NCBI GenBank assembly: GCA_034769895.1
Contig: CM068369.1
Coordinates: forward strand, 144,915,574-144,979,573
Length of the DNA: 64,000 nucleotides
Direction: 5' to 3'
DNA from: Magicicada septendecula
Taxonomy: Eukaryota; Arthropoda; Insecta; Hemiptera; Cicadidae
The notes under the pieces are model-generated. The model searched no databases. It had not been told where the DNA came from and saw only the letters and a program-made list of their open reading frames with translations. Made by a program: the position numbers and the translations under genes. This document shows, one piece after another, positions 23,499-32,460 of the stretch. Each line of letters begins with the position of its first letter. Position 1 is the first letter of the stretch.

Positions 23499-24058
23499 TG
23501 TTATGACAGTCTACTTGATCATCGTAGGTACAGTAGAAAACAAAATACAAGACACCAATTAAGTCACTAATCACCAGCTTTAATTTTCACAGTTAAACAG
23601 TTCGTAATTAAAAAAACACTGTCTCTTACAACAAATAAAATAAAAATTGTTCACGCGCAATAAAATGTCAACTAATATTAAAACACAATTGTATTACAAT
23701 ATACCGCCAGATTATAAAACACAGCACTTCACTAATATCCACTTGAATGCACACAGTATTATTGCCTGATAATAACTTGAACTGCGCTGTAAATATATCA
23801 CAACTATAACTGAAAACTAAGGCCGCTGCCGCCTAGTATTTAGGCCTATACAATGCTCACAGACCAAAAGATTCCAAACTATGCATTAACGCCAGTGTAT
23901 GACGTAATTAATTGCGGCCTTGACAGTCAGCGAGCGGCCGCCCGAATTCTGGCACAGTCTAGCAAATGCGTCGAGAGTCACGTACGCTACATGCATTACA
24001 TTCCAGATCCCTCTGGAACATTCAATAAACACGTAGATTGTTCTGTGATGTCGTAACA
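23499..24058 (-). mobile_element. D-type LTR (5' LTR of the chimeric element)
   Basis: On the plus strand it runs TGTTATGACAG ... GATGTCGTAACA, about 560 bp, and aligns along its length with the D LTRs at 37122 and 42048 while clearly diverged from them. On the minus strand it is followed by GTGGTGTCAGAACTGGG, the D-type primer site. Confidence 0.8.
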
Positions 24059-24342
24059 ATATGTATACCTGAAAATATTGTTTGCAGAAGACTTGCTACC
24101 GTATGCTAAATAGGCCTAAACATTCTGCCCATTGGTTATACAGTATCATTTGTCTTGTCAAATTCCACTGTCCAAATGATTCTTCATAAGAATTTAAACG
24201 TGCAGCTGTACAAAATTCAAGTAGTGTGGACATTAAACAATGCTGATAAAGCAAAACCATATGACTTTTTTCTACAGACTGTCGTAAGTGTTATGTTTTT
24301 CTGCAAAATGCAAATAAGTCACGAATTCCATAAACGTTAATG
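24059..24342. other. Unassigned sequence
   Basis: About 280 bp between the LTR and the palindromic insertion; no gene or repeat recognised. Confidence 0.3.
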
Positions 24343-24355
24343 ATGACCATTATTC
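24343..24355. repeat. 13-bp target-site duplication (left)
   Basis: ATGACCATTATTC here equals 24639-24651 and brackets the palindromic insertion. Confidence 0.75.
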
Positions 24356-24465
24356 TTGGATTTCGTTGTCCATGACGTGTCCGTTACTTAACTAAATACC
24401 ACTATTATATTAACGACTCGGAACACAAAGTTTTTTATAAGTAAAAACATAAAGTTTTACCTTAC

Positions 24466-24508
24466 AGCCTGAACCGGTTTTCGCCTTTAAAAGGCTTCTT
24501 CAGAGGCT
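24466..24508 (-). ncRNA. Hammerhead-ribozyme-like motif (left arm)
   Basis: The minus strand reads AGCCT, CTGAAGA, an AGCC/GGC hairpin, GAAAACCGGTTC, AGGCT. This is a mirror of the right-arm motif, with a 5-bp stem I. Confidence 0.55.
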
Positions 24509-24518
24509 TCTTCTTCTT

Positions 24519-24563
24519 CAGCCTCTGAAGAAGCCTTTTAAAGGCGAAAACCGGTTCAGGCTG
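24519..24563 (+). ncRNA. Hammerhead-ribozyme-like motif (right arm)
   Basis: Core CTGAAGA fits the hammerhead consensus CUGANGA. It is followed by stem II (GCCTT...AAGGC), GAAA, a short stem III (AAC-CG-GTT) and C at the cleavage position. Stem I is CAGCCT before the core and AGGCTG after the C (6 bp). One extra A between the core and stem II departs from the textbook motif. Penelope-like elements are known to carry minimal hammerheads. Activity is not shown here. Confidence 0.6.
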
Positions 24564-24638
24564 TAAGGTAAAACTTTATGTTTTTACTTATAAAAAACTT
24601 TGTGTTCCGAGTCGTTAATATAATAGTGGTATTTAGTT

Positions 24639-24651
24639 ATGACCATTATTC
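24639..24651. repeat. 13-bp target-site duplication (right)
   Basis: Second copy of ATGACCATTATTC. Confidence 0.75.
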
Positions 24652-25473
24652 ATGATATGTTAATTAGTATTACAGTATATTTCCACATGAGCAGATACAT
24701 TAACAATCAGATCTTTCAGTGCCACAACAAATCTTCACAGAGTACATCAGAAAATACTGTACAATGTTAAAGGCATGAATTGGGTGCAATAGAAATCTTT
24801 GCCATGATTAGGCCATATCTTTTTTGAGAACGATCATGGGAATTCTACTATTTCACATCAGAGCAATATATCTTAATGATTAAGTTTTATTTTGTCAGAG
24901 AAGAGAGAAACATGAAGCCAATCAAATGGTGGTTCAAAAGGATAGGTAATTAATGAATGCATCTAAGTGTTTGAAGAGTGAAGTAAGTGTTCAATGATTC
25001 CCCCCCCCCAACCATGAATCATGAAACCCTCAAAGAAAAGCCATTGTAATGAAGGTGTTCCAATTTCTGAGCACAAGTTAGACTGTATAATGGGATAATC
25101 TTAACTTTAAGAGTATATGAATAAAAATAGTAGTCACCTTCAGGATGTATAGTGTTCAGAATCTAGTTGTGTTTGAAAGAGAGGTACATGCTATTACATA
25201 TATTTTCAGTTTTGTGTAATTTTCATTTTTCTGGTTGATAAAGGAAAAAATTATTGAATTATTAAAATCATCTGTTTTTATGAATTATTAAAATCACCTG
25301 TTTTTAACTTACTGTTTATTAAAAACATAGTTGATAAGTTTTCATTCTTTATGTAGGCTTACATCCTGTTTTGTTTTCACTGCAGCCATTCCTGCAAAAG
25401 CCAACACAACAAATGTGACACTGTTCCAAAATTTTATATTCAGTTATTATTTTAGAGTATACTAGTAATTTTT
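24652..25473. other. Unassigned sequence
   Basis: AT-rich, with a run of C at about 25001-25009; no gene recognised. Confidence 0.3.
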
Positions 25474-27436
25474 ACTTCCATGTTCCTTAAGGAAATGGAA
25501 GTATGGTGATGGCAAAAAAAAATCGTGTTCGAGATTATTGCAGATTCTTATTGTACTACACTCAAAACATGAAAAAAAGTCGTTTTTTGAAAAGTGTCTG
25601 TGTGTGTGTCTGTGTGTCTGTCTGTCTGTGTGTGTGTCTGTAGATTTTTTTTGGCAAACGATAACAGCCGAAAATTCAAACAGAATCAAATCATTTTTTG
25701 CATACAGGCCTGATTTGTAGAGTACTCACGACCTATTGTTTTTGGTGAAGATCAGTTGAGGGAAAGGGGTAGTTTACCGGCAACGGTTTTTTTTAAATCA
25801 AGGGTAATTGTTTTCTATGCCAAACGATAACAGCCGCAAACTCAAACAGAATCAACTACTCTTTTGCATACAGCCCTTGTAGAGTTCTCAAGACCTTTTA
25901 TTTTTGGTGAAGATCGGTTAAGGGAAAGGGGTAGTTTACCAGCAACGGTTTTTTTTATCAAGGGTAATTTTGTTTGTTTGGCAAACGATAAAATCCTCAA
26001 ATTCAAACAGAATCAAATAATGTTTCACATACAGCCATGAATTGTAGAGTTCTCAAGATCTGTTGGTGTTGGTGAAGATCGGTTAAGGGAAAGGGGTAGT
26101 TTACCTGCAACGTTTTATGTTTTAAAAGGGTATTTTCTATGGCAAACGATAAGAGCCGCAAATTCAAACAGAATCAAATATGTTTTTGCATACAACACTG
26201 TTTTGTTGAGTACTAAAGACCTATTGTTTTTGGTGAAGATCGGTTAAGGGAAAGGGGTAGATTACCTGCCACGTTTTATCAAGGGTATTTTATATGGCAA
26301 ACGATAACAGCCGCAAATTCAAACAGAATCATATAATATTTTGCATACAGACCTCAATTGTAGAGTTCTCAAGATCTGTTGGTTTTGTTGAAGATCGGTT
26401 AAGGGAATAGGGTAGTTTACCTGCAACATTTTATGTTTTAACAAGGGTAATTTTTTCTATGACGAACGATAACTGCCGTAAATTCAAAGAGAATCAAATA
26501 ATGTTTTGCATACAGCCCTGAATTGCAGAGTTCTTAAGACCTATTGTTTTTGGTGAAGATCGGTTAATGGAATAGGGTAGTTTACCAGCAATGTTTTATG
26601 TTTTATCAAGGGTGTTTTCTATGGCAAACGATAAGAGCCGCTAAATCAAACAGAATCAAATAATTGTTTGCATACCGGCCTGAATTCTAGATTACTCAAG
26701 ACCTGTCGTTTTTGGTGAAGATCGGTTAAGGGAAAGGGGTAGTTTACCTGCAACAGTTTTTTATCAAGGGTAATTTTTTTCTATGGTAAACGATAACAGC
26801 CGCAAATTCAAACAGAATCAAATGATGTTTTGCATACTACCCTGTATTGTAGAGTTCTCAATACCTTTTGGTGTTGGTGAAGATCGGTTAAGGGAAAGGG
26901 GTAGTTTACCAGCAACATTTTATGTTTTAACAAGGGTAATTTTTTATGACGAACGATATCTGCCATAAATTCAAACAGAATCAACTAGGTTTTTGCATAC
27001 CTTTTTGAACTAAAGAGAACTCAAGGTCTGTTGATTTTGTTGAAGATCGGTTAAGGGAAGGGGTAGTTTATCAGCAACGTTTTATGTTTTAAAAATGGTA
27101 ATTTTTTTATGACGAACGATAACTGCCGAAAATTCACAGAGAATCAAATAATTATTTGCACACTTTCCTGAGTTGCAGAGAGCTCAAGGTCTGTTGATTT
27201 TGGTGAAGATCGGTTAAGAGAAAGGGGTAGTTTATCAGCAACATTTTATGTTGTAACAAGAGAAATGTTTCCATGACGAACGATAACTGCCGCACATTCA
27301 AACAGAATCAAATATTTTTTTGCATGCATCCCTGAATTGTAGAGGACGGAAGGTCTATTGATTTTGGAGAAGATCGGTTAAGAGAAAGGGGTAGTTTACC
27401 TGAAACATTTTATGATTTAACAAGAGTAAAGTACTT
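25474..27436 (+). mobile_element. Satellite-carrying repeat 1
   Basis: It is modular: a terminal hairpin (25474-25502, ACTTCCAT/ATGGAAGT), a conserved head of about 95 bp, a TG/TCTG microsatellite (about 25595-25642), 11 tandem units of about 160 bp, and a tail ending AGAGTAAAGTACTT. The same modules in the same order occur at 62053-63535, so this is a dispersed element and not a local satellite. The hairpin, microsatellite, tandem-repeat and tail order resembles Helentron-type non-autonomous elements (HINE/DINE). That assignment is inference; no Rep/helicase gene is present. Confidence 0.6.
25653..27420 (+). repeat. ~160-bp tandem array (11 units)
   Basis: Units begin G(G/A)C(A/G)AACGATAA, followed by GCCGCAAATTCAAACAGAAT, and later contain GGTGAAGATCGGTTAAGGGA. 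Starts lie near 25653, 25815, 25981, 26141, 26296, 26461, 26622, 26784, 26948, 27112 and 27275. Later units are more diverged (GACGAACGATAACTGCC). Confidence 0.8.
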
Positions 27437-27605
27437 AATTTTTATAAATAAAGTATCCTGATAAGAAGCTTATAATAATCCACTGTAGAAACGTATATGA
27501 AATATCTATAAATGAAGAGGTTAGTTGAACAGGGTGGGGGTAATTTTCTATAATTAAAAATTATAGTTGAAGGTGGAGGGGAGAATTTTTTATATGTGTA
27601 CTACG
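27437..27605. other. Unassigned AT-rich spacer
   Basis: No gene or known repeat seen between the satellite repeat and the hammerhead-like segment. Confidence 0.3.
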
Positions 27606-27684
27606 TTATCGGTCACAAAGAAGTAGTTTTTTGTTAAAATTACTTCCCGGGCTGTTTAGCCGTAGTCCAATTTTTTCTGCAAAA

Positions 27685-27725
27685 CCAGACTTTTCGGCAG
27701 TGCCATCGACTGCCATCATCAGTGA
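27685..27725 (-). ncRNA. Hammerhead-like motif in an unassigned segment
   Basis: The minus strand reads CA-CTGATGA, a stem II of GGCAG...CTGCC with a 9-nt loop, then GAAAAGTC-TG. The core is canonical CUGAUGA. Stem I is only about 3 bp and stem III is minimal. The surrounding 27606-27800 may be another Penelope-like 3' region, but no coding relic is visible. Confidence 0.35.
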
Positions 27726-27840
27726 AAATCGAGTGCGAAAACGTGAGGTGGTATACATTAGTGACGACAGTACTGTGGTTAATGCTGAAGCAATAAGTAG
27801 AAAGACGTAGTTTCTATGGAAATATTTCATTTCGAATATG

Positions 27841-27897
27841 ATTTTAAATATAAATCTTAGAACATGGAAGTCATGTATGGTTCTCCATACCGATATT
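27841..27897 (+). repeat. 57-bp segment shared with 63705-63761
   Basis: ATTTTAAATATAAATCTTAG through CCATACCGATATT is present in both places with one mismatch, each time downstream of a satellite-carrying repeat. Confidence 0.6.
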
Positions 27898-28270
27898 ATC
27901 TTTTTACGACATATTTTAAAAATATGTGTCACGCATAATTGGATCAAGCAGTGAATAATTGTTTAGAACATCTTAATTTCTTTCAAGTATTACTTGATCA
28001 TCAGCAAATAACAAAGTGTTTATACATATGATGGTCAGGTTATTTTTATTCTTGGCTTAACTTCAGTTTTCCCTGCCTGATCATGTTTTTGTAATGTACA
28101 TTAAACAATGTGAGTGAAGACTGCATTCTTATCTTGCCCCTCTGTTAGTCAACACTGGTTAGGTCTATCTTCTTCCAGCATTTATTCAAGGAACCGTGTT
28201 GTCATGTAAGTTTGTAATGACTCTAATTAAATGGATATGTTAACCACTTTTCTGTAAAATTTTTATAATA

Positions 28271-28883
28271 TACGAGGGGGGACCCAAAAGTAACGAGAAT
28301 TTTTCTCTGGCAGTTGGTAGAACGCTAGTTCCAACTTCTCCCGCTAGGTGCCTTCACTAGACACCATTTTGTATCAGTTGCCCTAGCGGCATTGTTGTGG
28401 AAACATTAGCGCGGTCAGTGTGACTATTTTTTGTAAGCGCTGTTTCACATTTTCGGCGATTTGTCAATGGCAGACATTAAATACCAACGTGCTAACATCA
28501 GGTTCTGTTTCCTGTTAGGGAAATCAGCAGCAGAAACTGTCGCAATGCTTCGGATGGCTTATGGGGAGGAAGCTTTGAGCCAGGCAAGGATTTACGAGTG
28601 GTTTTCTCGTTTTAAAAGTGGTCAAATGTCAATTGAAGACGAACCACGACAGGGACGTCCCTCGACGTCCAAAACGGACGAAAACATTGAAAAAATCCGT
28701 GTTGAGATCATGTTTGATCGTCATAGAACAATCGATGAATTGGAGGAAATGACTGGAATATCCTGGAGTTCATGCCAACGAATTTTGACTGAAGATCTGA
28801 AGATGAAACGTGTTGCAGCAAAATTCGTTCTGTGTGTGCTTTCTTGTCAGCTCAAAATGTGGTGTAAAAAAGTTTTTGTTTAG
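28271..28883 (+). mobile_element. Mariner transposon, 3'-truncated
   Basis: The 5' end ACGAGGGGGGACCCAAAAGT is a typical mariner terminal repeat preceded by TA. No matching right repeat (TTTTGGGTCCCCCC) was found downstream, so only the left part remains. Confidence 0.75.
28467..28883 (+). pseudogene. Mariner transposase, N-terminal domain only
   Basis: The first ATG gives MADIKYQRANIRFCFLLGKS, the start of the mariner paired-type helix-turn-helix DNA-binding domain. WFSRFKSG, DEPRQGRPSTS and an AT-hook-like PRQGRP follow, then the second HTH (TIDELEEMTGISWSSCQRIL). After VAAKFV the similarity stops and the frame ends 16 residues later. The catalytic DDD domain (about 200 residues) is absent. 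The product could at most bind the terminal repeats; it cannot transpose. Confidence 0.85.
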
Positions 28884-29535
28884 TATATATAAACTCTCAT
28901 TTATCTCAATACCAGTATTGAATTGTAATAAGTATTTAATTAAAAATAATTAAAAAACGTGGAGGATAATGAGGATGAAGTCAGTTTGACTGACTCAACT
29001 GTCATGAGTGAAACAGAAATTCAGTCAACTCCTATATTAAATAAAGAGAGCAGTTTAGCGGAGTAAATTATAATGAGTAACACGGGAGCAGAGTCTACTC
29101 CCGTGGCAACCAAAGAAAAAGAGTGGTCAATGGCCGATATGATTAAGTTAATGAGAACAATGTCTAATGATATTAAGCATAATATGAATGTTAAATTAGA
29201 AAGTAATTTCAATTAAGTAAGTACTAAATTTGATGAACAGAATGTAAAATTTAATGAAGTAAGGAGTGATATCAATGAAGTAAAACAACAAAATATTAAA
29301 AGCTAAAGTAATTTTAATGATATGAAACACAATAATGTTAAATTTGAAATTAAGATGAATGAACGTCTGAATGAGATAGACGAACATTTTAGTGCCTGGG
29401 AGAAACAAATACAACATAATGTAAATGACATTAGAAAAAGAAAGGAGAGTAGAGAAAGTGAACTAAACCAGGTAAGCGATTTTGATAGTGAAAATAATAA
29501 TAATGATGATAAGTTAAGTGCAAATGAGAATATAA

Positions 29536-29549
29536 ATAATGAAGGAATA
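29536..29549. repeat. 14-bp target-site duplication (left)
   Basis: ATAATGAAGGAATA, identical to 30026-30039. Confidence 0.8.
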
Positions 29550-29599
29550 ATTTAAGAATTTTACCTTATATAATCCACTAGGCGATCTCAGTTTTTCAA

Positions 29600-29640
29600 A
29601 TACGACATGTTTCAGGGACTAAATCCCCATCCTCAGGTAC
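29600..29640 (-). ncRNA. Hammerhead-like motif (left arm of insertion 2)
   Basis: Minus-strand copy of the motif at 29899-29939. Confidence 0.45.
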
Positions 29641-29898
29641 AGTAAAATGTTATTCCCCTAATACATAGAGGTCGTCGAAAAGATTAAAACGTTTATACAC
29701 ATAAACACCACACGCACAAAAACTCACTATGAATAAATTAACATATACACATAAACATATTAAAACGTTATAAGTGACTCGGTGCAATTAATATATGTTA
29801 ATTTATTCATACTGAGTTTTTGTGCATGTGGTGTTTATGTGTATAAACGTTTTAATCTTTTCGACGACCCCTATGTATTAGGGGAATAGCATTTTACT

Positions 29899-29939
29899 GT
29901 ACCTGAGGATGGGGATTTAGTCCCTGAAACATGTCGTAT
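29899..29939 (+). ncRNA. Hammerhead-like motif (right arm of insertion 2)
   Basis: CTGAGGA, then a GGGA/TCCC hairpin flanked by T on both sides, GAAAC-AT-GTC (2-bp stem III, C at the cleavage position). Stem I is GTAC before and GTAT after (3 pairs plus a G-U). Confidence 0.45.
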
Positions 29940-30025
29940 TTGAAAAACTGAGATCGCCTAGTGGATTATATAAGGTAAAATTCTTAAATTAATCATAATA
30001 GCGATCTGGAGACTGCATACAATGT

Positions 30026-30039
30026 ATAATGAAGGAATA
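30026..30039. repeat. 14-bp target-site duplication (right)
   Basis: Second copy of ATAATGAAGGAATA. Confidence 0.8.
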
Positions 30040-30507
30040 GACGACAAGGTAAGTAATGATAGTGAAAATGTAAGTGATAATCATAATGGTGAGATAATGT
30101 TGAATAATAACAATAAAGATGTAATTGAAAATGGGGTATCTAAGAATGATAGATTAAGTAATAGTAGTGATAACGAGAATATAATGGGAGTTGAGGTTAG
30201 TGATGAGGTAATAATAAGAGTTAATGAGCTTGAGAGAGAATACGAAGAGAGTTTAAGTGAATATGGGAGGCAGAGGGCAAATTTTCACTGTGTTGTATGT
30301 GAAGTAAAGACTTCACAAGTGTTTAATGAGGATGTAAGTTCCTCTGGGGAAGACATATGGTTTCCCAGTTGCCCCTTAAGTTGTTTTAATGTACCTGGTA
30401 AAGCCAGATGGTGTATTAATGATGTTGTATTGCCCTCTGCGTGGAGTGAGAAAGTTAAATGGGGTAGTGAGAAGTATTTTGAAAGAGAGAGAGATAGAAA
30501 TGTTTAA

Positions 30508-30898
30508 GATTAATAGAGGTTATGAAGAGTTAGATAAGAGGTTAAATATTGAGAGAATGGTTAACAATAAAGACTTACCTTGTAACGTAATTGAAGCAGC
30601 AGCAGATGATGATAATAAGCACTTACCTGATAATGACACTGGTTTAGTAGATGATGAGAATAATGGTGAAATCATAACCTACCTTGTGGAGACAAAAAAG
30701 ACTAAGGGCAAATTGGCCATACCTAATGTTGACAAGTTTTATGAGATAATAATGTGGAATGATCCTGTGAATTGTTATAGTATAATGGATAAAACAGATT
30801 TAAATGGGCATTATATTAAAAAAGATAATATAATAAACTTAGTTAAAAAGGAATTGTGTAGGAGTAATATCAGATTAATTTTTGATGATGGAGGTTAG
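30508..30898 (+). pseudogene. Gene F, 3' continuation in another frame
   Basis: An open frame (its longest stretch is 30389-30898) overlaps the end of the previous segment. It reads as an acidic, Asn/Asp-rich sequence with KGKLAIPNVDKFYEIIMW near its C-terminus. The same codon style and abutting frames suggest one gene broken by a frameshift. The domain is not recognised. Confidence 0.35.
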
Positions 30899-32035
30899 AT
30901 ATATGGTGTTAATGAACATTTAATTACGAGTATTTTAGTTAATGGTTTAAAGACTTGGCTAAATTATGTAATGAGTTTTGGTAAACAATGACCTTTAATA
31001 TGACGTAGATTGTATATAAATTTGTATTGGTGTTAAATGTACTTATGTGTTAGGTTATGTCGTTATTATGATAAGGTATCAGAGGATTCAGAGTGTTGTA
31101 TGATGTATACACAACATTAATAATCCTGATTGAGTGTATTATGATAATAATGATTGATTGTTAGTAATAATTGACATTTATGTAATTATGAATTTTATAA
31201 TGGAATTAAACTAATTTGAGATGGTTTAATTAATTTACAAGGTAGAAATCTTGGTAGTAAATTTGAGAAATTTGTGTAGATTTGAATTATATAATAAATG
31301 GTAAATAATTAAAATGTGATGATTAAAGTGTTGAATAGAAATTCAGAGTTGAAGTTACAAAGTGACCATTGAAAGAGTCAATAGAGAATGAATATTGAAG
31401 TTGTAATGTTTGTAATTTTTATTCAAATTCAGAGGTGAAATGTTTCATGTTAACATGATGATGGTAATGTTTATTTTGAGAGGTAGATATTATGAAATGA
31501 TGTGAGTGGAGGAGTTTAAAATGAATAATAAAGTAGAGAAGATTGATGATTAAATCACGATATAACGATTAATAATGAAGCGGTGAAATACACCTTTTGT
31601 TGACTGTACTTGTTGTATTGCATAATTTGCTGTTTTATATAACCAGGTTTTGTATTGTATAAAGATAGCAGTAGTAATCTGCATTAATGAGGAGGAAATT
31701 GAGATATAAAATGAGATGTTTAAATGGAAAAGTAAGATGAAATTGTTGTTAACTTGGATTCATAATTGAATTGATGAATCGTTGTTTGGAGTTTGAATTA
31801 TAACTGTCAAGAAGATGTTAAAGTTAGATGTTTGGAAGTAAATGTATTATGTTGTGTTAAGGATATAACTGTTAAACAATGTTATGTGTGCATTTACGAG
31901 TAGATAGGTAAGATAGAAAGCCAATACTTTGAAAAAGGCAAACCAGTATGGCTAAGAGGAAACCAAATCAGTTAAGGATATGGTTTCCAAAGGATAAGTT
32001 AAGGATAAGGTGCTTCAATAAGGTGGTTTGCAAAG
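30899..32035. other. Unassigned AT-rich sequence after gene F
   Basis: About 1.1 kb with many TGATG/GTTAAT words and no credible ORF. It may be the 3' noncoding region of element F. Confidence 0.3.
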
Positions 32036-32320
32036 GTGGATTCTGTAACATACAAAAACAAACACACATACAAAAACATCGACAATAACATGAACATTCT
32101 ACACGTACACACAAAAGGCCAAAAACTAGACACTCTAGGACAATTGAAAATATACAAACACATGAAAACAAATAAAAACGACATCCTAAATGAACAGACA
32201 CAATTCAAATCACACGCATTATTCGAACATATCACACCCCACACACACAACATCGATCTTTCGAAAATCGATTCCGTCGCCAACAACAAGACAGACAGTG
32301 CTACCAGCGGCAACCTCTGA
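32036..32320 (+). pseudogene. Penelope-like element, C-terminal end of the ORF
   Basis: The 94-residue frame contains YKNKHTYKNIDNNMNILH, then KGQKLDTLGQLKIYKHMK and ILNEQTQFKSHALFE. This is the conserved tail that follows the GIY-YIG endonuclease of Penelope-like retroelements. RT and the GIY-YIG core are missing, so it is a 5'-truncated copy, usual for these elements. The first residues may be flanking DNA. The TGA stop lies inside the hammerhead-like core that follows. Codon use is A/C-rich, unlike the neighbouring A/T/G-rich sequence. Confidence 0.75.
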
Positions 32321-32354
32321 AGAAGCTTTTTAAAAGTGAAAACTGGTTCAGGTT
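32312..32354 (+). ncRNA. Hammerhead-like motif at the Penelope-like ORF end
   Basis: AACCT, CTGAAGA, a GCTTTT/AAAAGT hairpin, GAAA, AAC-TG-GTT, C, AGGTT. Compared with 24519-24563, stem I changes G-C to A-T and stem II changes C-G to T-A, so pairing is kept. The ORF stop codon TGA is positions 4-6 of the core. Confidence 0.6.
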
Positions 32355-32460
32355 ATAAGGTAAAACTTTAACGTTTTTACCCATAAAAAGTTTTGTGTTC
32401 CGAGTCGTAGTGAAATAATTATATTAAGTTAAGTAACGGACACGTCATGGACAACGAAAG
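32321..32460 (+). mobile_element. Penelope-like element 3' UTR
   Basis: It matches the arm of the palindrome at 24356-24638, including AAGTAACGGACACGTCATGG followed by ACAACGAAA, which is the probable 3' end of the element. No clear target duplication was found for this copy. Confidence 0.6.

Larger units (their letters stand above)
24356..24638. mobile_element. Inverted-dimer insertion with hammerhead-like cores (1)
   Basis: This 283-bp insertion is flanked by a 13-bp duplication. Two arms of about 110 bp (roughly 24393-24508 and 24521-24638) are near-perfect inverted repeats around a TTC-rich spacer. About 37 bp at the left end lie outside the palindrome. The arm sequence, and the tail read on the minus strand, match the 3' region of the Penelope-like relic at 32312-32460. 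It thus looks like two 3' ends of a Penelope-like element inserted head to head. A 13-bp duplication does not fit tc1/mariner, hAT or LTR elements but fits target-primed retrotransposition. Confidence 0.7.
29550..30025. mobile_element. Inverted-dimer insertion with hammerhead-like cores (2)
   Basis: A 476-bp insertion in gene F, flanked by a 14-bp duplication. Arms of about 195 bp (about 29550-29746 and 29792-29990) form an inverted repeat with a 45-bp loop. A 35-bp tail (30 bp of it after AATTAATCATAAT) extends on the right only, mirroring the one-sided tail of the insertion at 24356. Each arm carries CTGAGGA, a hairpin, then GAAACATGTC. Removing the insertion and one duplication restores the F reading frame exactly. 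Confidence 0.7.
28959..30507 (+). pseudogene. gag: Decayed Gag-like gene F, interrupted by a palindromic insertion
   Basis: One reading frame (28959-29549, then 30040-30507 after the insertion) encodes a hydrophilic Asn/Glu/Asp-rich coiled-coil protein. Three in-frame TAA stops interrupt it at 29064, 29214 and 29305, each explicable as CAA to TAA. Its opening resembles element G's ORF at 59652 in composition and in phrases such as QSTP/ESTP and SNFN. The second part has Cys pairs (HCVVC, CPLSC) that I cannot assign. The 5' end abuts the mariner relic, so no LTR or primer site is visible. Confidence 0.5.

Noticed and set aside
25462..25720. ORFs with CLCVCLSVCVS and THRQTHRHTHR repeats (also 62066-62639)
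   Set aside because: Translations of the TG/TCTG microsatellite and satellite units; no coding evidence.
25653..27420. Regular repeats considered as a CRISPR array
   Set aside because: The whole 160-bp unit repeats without unique spacers, in a eukaryotic transposon context.
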